From the NCBI GenBank assembly GCA_003565095.1, contig PXDI01000253.1, forward strand, positions 1-12,145: 12,145 nucleotides of DNA, written 5' to 3'. A program made the translations under genes and the position numbers. Source of the DNA: PVC group bacterium (GTDB lineage: Bacteria > Verrucomicrobiota > Kiritimatiellia > UBA8416 > PXDI01). Below are positions 6,306-12,145 of the stretch, piece after piece. Below the pieces are notes generated by a model, which searched no databases, was not told the DNA's origin, and saw only the letters and a program-made list of their open reading frames with translations. Positions within the stretch are counted from its first letter, which is position 1, and every line of letters begins with the position of its first letter.

Positions 6306-7710
6306 GATAGATGCCCGTGCCCTTGCGCAATGGTCGGGTGGCAGTTGGCACGGAACGGCACCGGATAAAGTCTCCGGCGTCGGTCATGATTCGCGGGCAA
6401 CGGCCCGCGGTATGCTCTTTGTCGCGCTAAAAGGCGAAAATTTTGACGGTCACGATTATTTAGGGCAGGCGTTTGAACGCGGCGCGGCAGCGGCCATGGT
6501 TTCAACACTGCCGGATACTTTGCCCGGACCGTGTCTGCTGGTGGATGACACCTTGACTGCGTTGGGGCGTCTTGCGCAGGGATGGCGCCGTCAAAGCAAG
6601 GCGCTTTTGATTGCCGTAACCGGCAGTGCCGGCAAAACCACGGTAAAGGATATGATTGTTCATTTACTGGATGCGGAAGCCAAAACCGCAGGCACATTGG
6701 GCAACTGGAACAATGCGATCGGGCTACCGCTGAGCATTCTGGCGATGCCGGCAGATTGCCGGTACGGTGTTTTTGAAGTTGGCACCAACCATCCCGGCGA
6801 ATTGCGTGTTCTGTGTGAAATGCTGCAACCGCAATGGGGGGTGATTACCGTGATTGGTGCTGCGCATCTGGAGAATTTCGGTTCACTGTCTGCAATTGCC
6901 CGGGAAAAATGTGAAGTGCTGCGCTGTCTGCCGCCGGATGGCAAGGCTTTTATTAATGCCGATTGTGAATTTGCCGGTGAATGTCTGCTTTCTGCCGCGG
7001 CTCCGGTAACCAGTGTGTCAATGTGCGGCCGGGAAGCCGCATTGAAAGGTTCCGCTGAGGCAGGCGCTGGTGCAATAAAAATCAGCGGTGCGGCGGTTCA
7101 AGAGGGAGAGGTCGTTGTGCCCTATGGCGGTCCGCGTGATGTGGCTCACATGCGCAATGCTTTGCTGGCGGTTGCCGTGGCGCGCGCGGCCGGCGTTGAA
7201 TGGTCACTGATCAGCGAACGGCTGCAATCATTTGTTCCGTCCGCAATGCGCTGGCAAAAGCGCCTTGCCGGGCGGTGGACGGTGCTTAACGATGCATATA
7301 ATGCAAATCCGTTGAGTATGCGCGCGGCGCTGGAGGCGCTGCGGGGAGAGGGTGCGGCTGAGCGCACCTGGCTGGTGCTGGGGGATATGCTGGAGCTGGG
7401 GGCGATTGAAGAATCCGCCCACCGCGAGATCGGTCGGCAGGCTGCGGCCGGCAACTGGCGCGGGCTTGTGACGGTTGGGCGGCGTGCGCGTTGGATCGCT
7501 GAAGAGGCGGCGGCCTGCGGAGTCGCGCCGGCGGCTGTGCGTTCATTTGAAAATGCTGCCGAAGCAGCCGCTTATCTGCTGCCGCACCTGCATGATAATG
7601 ACATGGTCTTTTTAAAAGCTTCACGCGGAATGAAGCTGGAAACGATTGAACAAAAAATCTGCCATACAGCCGGAATCCCTGGCACTGTAAAGGCGTCAAC
7701 GGAGAATTGA
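6292..7710 (+). CDS. murF: UDP-MurNAc-tripeptide:D-Ala-D-Ala ligase
   Basis: MurF attaches the D-Ala-D-Ala dipeptide, finishing the cytoplasmic UDP-MurNAc-pentapeptide. The 472-aa protein shows the N-terminal Mur domain (HDSRATARGMLFVALKG, 32-48), the ATP loop TGSAGKTT (110-117), LGNWNNAIGLPLS (136-148), FEVGTNHPGE (161-170), AHLENFGS, and LNDAYNANPLSM in the C-terminal domain. The start is GTG at 6292, inside the end of murE. It is supported by GAGG (6281-6284) 7 nt upstream and by a correct N-terminus. The 14-nt overlap points to coupled translation, giving balanced amounts of two consecutive pathway enzymes. Confidence 0.96.
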   Translation: MERPEIDARALAQWSGGSWHGTAPDKVSGVGHDSRATARGMLFVALKGENFDGHDYLGQAFERGAAAAMVSTLPDTLPGPCLLVDDTLTALGRLAQGWRRQSKALLIAVTGSAGKTTVKDMIVHLLDAEAKTAGTLGNWNNAIGLPLSILAMPADCRYGVFEVGTNHPGELRVLCEMLQPQWGVITVIGAAHLENFGSLSAIAREKCEVLRCLPPDGKAFINADCEFAGECLLSAAAPVTSVSMCGREAALKGSAEAGAGAIKISGAAVQEGEVVVPYGGPRDVAHMRNALLAVAVARAAGVEWSLISERLQSFVPSAMRWQKRLAGRWTVLNDAYNANPLSMRAALEALRGEGAAERTWLVLGDMLELGAIEESAHREIGRQAAAGNWRGLVTVGRRARWIAEEAAACGVAPAAVRSFENAAEAAAYLLPHLHDNDMVFLKASRGMKLETIEQKICHTAGIPGTVKASTEN

Positions 7711-7711
7711 A

Positions 7712-8812
7712 ATGTTTTACTGGCTGGCTTTGCTTGAAGAATGGTATTCGCCCCTGCGCATGTTTCAATATATCACGGTTCGCACCGTCGCCGGTGCCGG
7801 AACCGGCTTTCTGATAAGCCTGTTGGCGGGCCCGTGGCTGATCGGTCTGCTCAAGCGCAGAAATATCGGTCAGTATGTCCGGCAGGAGGAATCCCCGCCG
7901 TTATACGAGCTGCACAACAAAAAAGCCGGAACGCCCACGATGGGCGGATTGCTGATACTCTTATCTGTAACGGTTTCTTCCATAATATGGGCCCGGCCCG
8001 GCAATCTGCCTGTGCTGATTACATTGGCCAGCATGTGGTATATGGGAACGGTCGGGTTCTGGGATGACTATCTTAAACTGCATAAAAGGCAGAGCAAAGG
8101 TTTATCGGCCCGCGCCAAAGTGCTGTTGCAACTGGCCTGGGCGCTGGCGCTGGTGATATCGCTTGATCATTTTCCCGAGACGCAAATCTGGCTGCGCCGG
8201 CTGATGGTGCCGTTTGTCAAAGATCCGGTGATTGAGAACATCGGCTGGCTGGCCGCATTTTTGTTTGTTACTGTTATTATGCTGGGCGCGACCAATGCGG
8301 TCAATCTTACTGACGGTCTGGACGGACTTGCCATTGGCTGCAGCAGTTCAGTGGCGCTGACCTATCTGGTGCTGGCATATGTTGCCGGGCATGCGGTGTT
8401 TGCCGAATATCTGTACATCCCGTATGTCGCCGGCAGCGGGGAACTGGCGGTTTTCTGCGGCTGTCTGGCCGGTGCCGGGTTGGGGTTCTTATGGTACAAC
8501 TGTCATCCTGCCCGCGTCTTCATGGGCGATACCGGCAGCCTCGCGCTGGGTGGGGCGATTGCGACAGTGGCTATCTTGATAAAACAGGAACTGGTGCTGA
8601 TAATTGCCGGCGGGGTTTTTGTGATAGAGGCGGTAAGTGTCATTATCCAGGTTGGCTCATACAAGTTACGCCGCAAACGTGTTTTTAAATGCGCACCGAT
8701 CCACCACCATTTTGAAATGATGAACTGGAGCGAAACCCAGGTGACGGTACGCTTCTGGATTCTCTCGATTGTTTTCTCCCTAATGGGGCTGCTTACGCTG
8801 AAAATCAGGTGA
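7712..8812 (+). CDS. mraY: Phospho-MurNAc-pentapeptide transferase MraY
   Basis: MraY moves phospho-MurNAc-pentapeptide from UDP to undecaprenyl phosphate in the inner membrane, making lipid I. The 366-aa, multi-helix protein has the family motifs in order: HNKKAGTPTMGG (68-79), the aspartate pair in DDYLK (118-122), NAVNLTDGLDGLA (195-207), FMGDTGSLALGG (270-281) with catalytic D273, and the triple histidine PIHHHFE (329-335). Length is normal. The ATG lies one base after the murF stop, with GGAGAA (7701-7706) as ribosome binding site. It bridges the soluble Mur enzymes and the membrane steps. Confidence 0.97.
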   Translation: MFYWLALLEEWYSPLRMFQYITVRTVAGAGTGFLISLLAGPWLIGLLKRRNIGQYVRQEESPPLYELHNKKAGTPTMGGLLILLSVTVSSIIWARPGNLPVLITLASMWYMGTVGFWDDYLKLHKRQSKGLSARAKVLLQLAWALALVISLDHFPETQIWLRRLMVPFVKDPVIENIGWLAAFLFVTVIMLGATNAVNLTDGLDGLAIGCSSSVALTYLVLAYVAGHAVFAEYLYIPYVAGSGELAVFCGCLAGAGLGFLWYNCHPARVFMGDTGSLALGGAIATVAILIKQELVLIIAGGVFVIEAVSVIIQVGSYKLRRKRVFKCAPIHHHFEMMNWSETQVTVRFWILSIVFSLMGLLTLKIR

Positions 8813-8816
8813 GATT

Positions 8817-10136
8817 TTGAATAATCAGCAACAAACCCAAACCGCGCTTGTACTTGGTCTCGGGGCCAGCGGGCGGGCGGCCGCAGCGTTGCTGGCCGGC
8901 CGCGGATGGCGTGTGGTGGCGGCTGACTCCGCGGATAATGCCGGATTACGCGCCACAGCGGAGTCGCTGCGCGAAACAGGCATACAAGTGCAGCTTGCGC
9001 CTGAAAAACTGCCGTTGAACGGAGTTGAGCTTTGTGTCGTCAGTCCCGGCGTTCCGCTGGACTCAGACTGGTGCCGACAGGTAGTGCGCTCAGGTATTCC
9101 GCTTGTCGGCGAACTGGAGCTGGCGGCGCGCTTTTGCGCTGTGCCGGTTCTGGCTGTTACCGGATCCAAGGGCAAGAGCACCGCGGTTAAACTGTCGGGG
9201 GATATTCTGCGGCTTGCCGGCAAACGTGTTGCGCTCGGCGGCAATTACGGGACCCCGCTGTCCCAACTTGTGATGCAGGCCGCTGCGGATGTGTATGTTG
9301 TTGAATGCAGTTCCTTTCAACTTGAGAGTGCCGCCACATTTGCCCCGGCCGCGGGGGTTCTATTAAACATTCAACCCGACCACCTTGACCGGCACGGCAC
9401 GCTGGAGTGTTACGCCGGGATTAAACGGCGAATGTTTGCTGTGCAGGGCAGTGCTGATCTGGCGGTTGTTCCCGAGGGGATGCAGCATCTCATTCCGGGG
9501 GAGGGCCGCTGCGTAACCTTCGGCACGGAATCCGCGGCCGCCGCCGCATACCGGCAGGGTCGCATTGCTTTACATACCGGTGAATGCATCGATATTTCAG
9601 GAACATATTTTGATAATCCGGTGCTGGGTCCGGCGGTGGCGGCGGTTACCCTCGCGGTTGCGCATTTCGGCGCGGACAAAACAGCGGTAGAAACCGCGGT
9701 GCGCAGTTTTGCCCCTTTACCGCACCGAATGCAGCTCGTCGCGTTAAAAAACGGCATCAGATTCATAAATGACTCAAAAGCCACCAGCCTTTCGGCAACC
9801 GCCGCCGCATTGCAAATGTGCGTGGGACCGGTGCATTTAATTGCCGGCGGACGCCTGAAGGAACAAAATCTGTATTTTTTAAAAGAAATACTGGAAAAAT
9901 GCTGCAAGGGTGTGTACTGTATCGGTGAAGCTGCAAAAATAATGCAGAAAAACTGGGGCGGTGCATGTGAATGTCATGAATGCATGACACTGGAGCGCGC
10001 CTTTGAGAAGGCGGTGCATGCAGCAAGTTTTGGGGACGTTGTTTTGCTATCGCCGGGGTGTGCGAGCTTTGATCAGTTTGACGGTTTTGAGCAACGGGGT
10101 AATCTTTTTATAAAACTAGCGGGAGCGTATTCATGA
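8817..10136 (+). CDS. murD: UDP-MurNAc-L-Ala:D-glutamate ligase
   Basis: MurD adds D-glutamate, the second stem residue, in the cytoplasm. The 439-aa protein starts with the Rossmann-like loop LVLGLGASGRAAA (11-23), then has SPGVP (76-80), the ATP loop TGSKGKST (115-122), ECSSFQLE (163-170), NIQPDHLDRHG (184-194) and INDSKATSLSATAAAL in the C-terminal domain. The family ATP loop is usually TGTNGKS/T; here S-K replaces T-N, keeping the catalytic GK[ST]. The start is TTG at 8817. No ATG or GTG lies near enough to keep the nucleotide-binding strand, and AGGTGAG at 8807-8813 precedes it. The gene order places murD after mraY, so the enzymes are not in reaction order. Confidence 0.95.
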   Translation: MNNQQQTQTALVLGLGASGRAAAALLAGRGWRVVAADSADNAGLRATAESLRETGIQVQLAPEKLPLNGVELCVVSPGVPLDSDWCRQVVRSGIPLVGELELAARFCAVPVLAVTGSKGKSTAVKLSGDILRLAGKRVALGGNYGTPLSQLVMQAAADVYVVECSSFQLESAATFAPAAGVLLNIQPDHLDRHGTLECYAGIKRRMFAVQGSADLAVVPEGMQHLIPGEGRCVTFGTESAAAAAYRQGRIALHTGECIDISGTYFDNPVLGPAVAAVTLAVAHFGADKTAVETAVRSFAPLPHRMQLVALKNGIRFINDSKATSLSATAAALQMCVGPVHLIAGGRLKEQNLYFLKEILEKCCKGVYCIGEAAKIMQKNWGGACECHECMTLERAFEKAVHAASFGDVVLLSPGCASFDQFDGFEQRGNLFIKLAGAYS

Positions 10137-10140
10137 GGAG
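10135..10140 (+). promoter_or_regulatory. Ribosome binding site choosing the LysM gene start
   Basis: GAGGAG overlaps the murD stop (TGA 10134-10136) and sits 7 nt before ATG 10148. It favours that start over ATG 10133, which overlaps the murD stop as ATGA and has its own weaker GGGAG at 10121-10125. Confidence 0.6.
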
Positions 10141-10147
10141 TGAACAG

Positions 10148-11053
10148 ATGAAGACACCAACAGTAATAATCACAGTCATCGGCGTACATGTTGTGGCCAT
10201 CGGCGCATTCATTTTTGCACAGGGATGCGGCACGACACGGCCGGAAAGATCGCAGCCGCCACAGGTTGTTATGCCGCCTGTACCGCCGCCGCCGCCGCGC
10301 ACAGTGGTGCCGCCGCCTCCGCCGCGGCCGCCACGCCCCGTGGTAAGTGAACAGCCGACGGGCGCGACCTCCACCTATGTTATTGCCCGCGGTGACACGC
10401 TTTCCCAGATTTCCAGCCGCTTTGGTGTGAATCAGAGCGAAGTAATGCGTCTGAACAACATCACAAACCCCAACCTGATTCGTGTCGGCCAGAAGCTGAT
10501 ATTGCCGGGCCGGGTGGATGTCGACGCCGCGCCGGCACGTCCGGCTCCGCGTGTTGAAGTTCCGGCCGGCGCTTCAACCTATACCGTTGTGGCGGGAGAT
10601 TCCCTTTCTGTGATTGCGCAGCGTCACGGGACTACTACCGCGGCATTGCGCGAGGCCAACAATCTTACCGGTGACTTAATTCGTGTCGGGCAGCAACTGG
10701 TTATTCCGGCGGAGGCCTCCCGTAAGCCCGCACCGGAAGCGCGTCCGGCGACTCCGGCACCCGCGCAGCCGCAACCGCGTGCTACTGAGCCGCGCCAGGC
10801 GGTTACTCTGCCGAGTCCGGAAGCCACCGATCTGATGGACATTCCTGCACCGCCGTCACCCAGGCCGACGCCGCCCGCGGCTCAGCCGCGCACTCCGGCC
10901 GGCCGCACTCAGGAATATACTGTTTCGGCCAACGAGGATGTCTATTCAGTTGCAATGCAGTGGGGCGTCAGTGTTGCCGATTTGAAGGAAGCCAACAATC
11001 TTAGCGGAACTGATCTGGCTCCGGGACAGGTGTTGAAGATCCCGCTGGACTGA
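10148..11053 (+). CDS. Membrane-anchored protein with three LysM domains
   Basis: LysM domains bind N-acetylglucosamine chains of peptidoglycan. The 301-aa protein begins with a hydrophobic helix (about 4-24) that ends in AQGC, with Cys27. This is a possible lipobox, although Q at position -2 is unusual, so the anchor could be a plain membrane helix. A proline-rich linker (38-66, two runs of five prolines) leads to LysM 1 (75-121, RGDTL...LILPG), LysM 2 (143-188, AGDSL...LVIPA), a second Pro/Ala linker, and a diverged LysM 3 (255-301) that has NEDV where GDT/GDS is normal. No catalytic domain is present. It sits between murD and ftsW, overlapping the former's stop region and 13 nt before the latter, so it is expressed with the division genes. 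A scaffold or wall-sensing role at the septum is inference. An alternative start is ATG 10133 (306 aa). Confidence 0.85.
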   Translation: MKTPTVIITVIGVHVVAIGAFIFAQGCGTTRPERSQPPQVVMPPVPPPPPRTVVPPPPPRPPRPVVSEQPTGATSTYVIARGDTLSQISSRFGVNQSEVMRLNNITNPNLIRVGQKLILPGRVDVDAAPARPAPRVEVPAGASTYTVVAGDSLSVIAQRHGTTTAALREANNLTGDLIRVGQQLVIPAEASRKPAPEARPATPAPAQPQPRATEPRQAVTLPSPEATDLMDIPAPPSPRPTPPAAQPRTPAGRTQEYTVSANEDVYSVAMQWGVSVADLKEANNLSGTDLAPGQVLKIPLD

Positions 11054-11066
11054 CGCGGTTGTTGCG

Positions 11067-12145
11067 GTGCGGCGCACATTAACAGTCTTGCTTTTCTGTG
11101 TAACCGCGCTGCTGGTTATCGGTCTGGTCATGCTGGCCAGTACGAGCAGTGTGCGTGCGGATGCCAGCTATAACGATCCCCAGTATTTTATCAAGCGTCA
11201 GCTTATATGGCTGCTGCCTGCCATTCTTGCCGCCATCTTCATGGCACGGTTTGATTATCACTGGTGGCGGCGACCGCTCTTTGTTGTGTTGCTGGCGGCC
11301 GGATCGCTTGTTCTGCTTGCGCTGGTTTTTGTGCCAGGCATCGGCATGCGCGTCGGCGGCAGCTACCGCTGGATCCGTCTCGGCCCGCTCAGCATCCAGC
11401 CTTCCGAGGTTGCCAAGCTGGCAGTAGTGATTTTGATGTCGTTATGGATGGAGCGGGTCGGCCGGCGCGCGCGGCTTTTCAAGGAGGGGCTGCTGTTTCC
11501 GTTTGCCGGCCTGGGGGCTTTTCTGGCATTGATTATTCTTGAACCCGATTTTGGTACAACAGCATTGCTGGGGGCGGTCGGTTGCGCGATTATGTTTGCC
11601 GGCGGCACTTCGCTGCACTATTTGCTGATGATGGCGGTGGCTGCCGGCTGCGGTTTTGTCATAATGGTGATGCAGGATCCGGTGCGCCTGGTGCGTGTGA
11701 CGGCTTTTCTTTATCCTGAACGCTACCCGGTTACGGCTTATCATCTCACCCAATCCAAAGCGGCATTTATTCGCGGCGGACCATGGGGGCAGGGTCTCGG
11801 CAACAGTATTCAAAAGCAGTTTTATCTGCCGGAGGCGCACACCGACTTCATTCTCGCAATCATCGGTGAAGAGCTGGGATTTGTTTTTACTCTGATAGTT
11901 TTGCTGCTGTTTGCCGGCATACTGGTATGCGGCATTTATATCAGTCTGCATGCGCAGGATTTGCTGGGGCGTCTGCTGGCTTTCGGCTTTACTTTATTAT
12001 TGGTGTTGCAGGCGGCAATTAACGTTGGTGTTGTAACCGGCTGCCTGCCGACAAAGGGGTTGCCGCTGCCGTTCATCAGTTACGGCGGGTCGAGTCTGGT
12101 GGGATCAATGGCGGCCATCGGCATTATCGTTAATGTCGCCCTGCA
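11067..12145 (+). CDS. ftsW: FtsW, septal peptidoglycan glycosyltransferase (3' end cut)
   Basis: FtsW is the SEDS-family polymerase that extends glycan strands from lipid II at the division site, working with FtsI. The frame stays open from GTG 11067 to the window edge (359 codons), so the last part is missing. Visible motifs: LGPLSIQPSEVAKLAV with QPSE at 111-114, LEPDFGTT, YPERYPVTAYH, GGPWGQGLGNS, PEAHTDFI with D260 at the position of the SEDS catalytic aspartate, and TKGLPLPFISYGGSS. These fit FtsW better than RodA, as does the location. The start is GTG, giving MRRTLTVLLFC. An in-frame stop at 11034-11036 rules out anything further upstream, and no clear ribosome binding site is seen, so coupling to the LysM gene 13 nt before is likely. 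Confidence 0.95.
   Translation, partial: MRRTLTVLLFCVTALLVIGLVMLASTSSVRADASYNDPQYFIKRQLIWLLPAILAAIFMARFDYHWWRRPLFVVLLAAGSLVLLALVFVPGIGMRVGGSYRWIRLGPLSIQPSEVAKLAVVILMSLWMERVGRRARLFKEGLLFPFAGLGAFLALIILEPDFGTTALLGAVGCAIMFAGGTSLHYLLMMAVAAGCGFVIMVMQDPVRLVRVTAFLYPERYPVTAYHLTQSKAAFIRGGPWGQGLGNSIQKQFYLPEAHTDFILAIIGEELGFVFTLIVLLLFAGILVCGIYISLHAQDLLGRLLAFGFTLLLVLQAAINVGVVTGCLPTKGLPLPFISYGGSSLVGSMAAIGIIVNVAL

Noticed and set aside
1..12145. tRNA, rRNA, CRISPR array or intact insertion sequence
   Set aside because: No cloverleaf, rRNA-like sequence, regularly spaced repeats or transposase gene was seen.

Overview
The window carries the first ten genes of a bacterial division and cell-wall (dcw) cluster, all on the + strand: mraZ, rsmH, an ftsL-like gene, ftsI, murE, murF, mraY, murD, a three-LysM protein gene, and ftsW, which is cut by the right edge. 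Shikimate kinase (aroK) lies divergently to the left. The far left end (about 1-470) holds a broken fragment of a DUF4143-type AAA ATPase gene and a long near-perfect hairpin, so it looks like decayed accessory DNA next to a core locus.

The organism is a peptidoglycan-making, didermic-looking bacterium of moderately high GC. MurE carries the DNPR motif of meso-diaminopimelate-adding enzymes. Gene order, the LysM gene between murD and ftsW, and the protein style suggest the PVC superphylum (Kiritimatiellota, Verrucomicrobiota or Lentisphaerota). That placement is inference, since no marker in the window settles it.

Layout: 1-150 hairpin region; 151-468 DUF4143 remnant (-); 571-1131 aroK (-); 1132-1285 divergent AT-rich intergenic region with a sigma70-like promoter and three 10-bp-spaced GTGT boxes that look like a MraZ operator; 1286-12145 the dcw operon. 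Genes abut or overlap (murE/murF by 14 nt, murD stop at the LysM start), the largest gap being 38 bp before ftsI. One long transcript from the promoter at about 1236-1264 is likely.

How the genes work together: MraZ probably represses the operon and RsmH methylates 16S rRNA. MurD, MurE and MurF build the UDP-MurNAc-pentapeptide, and MraY moves it onto the lipid carrier. FtsW (glycosyltransferase) and FtsI (transpeptidase) polymerise and cross-link septal wall, with FtsL as membrane scaffold. The LysM protein is a probable envelope-anchored peptidoglycan binder co-expressed with them.

I found no wholly unknown system. The points most worth a second look are the MraZ operator, the LysM gene inside the cluster, and the hairpin beside the decayed DUF4143 gene.
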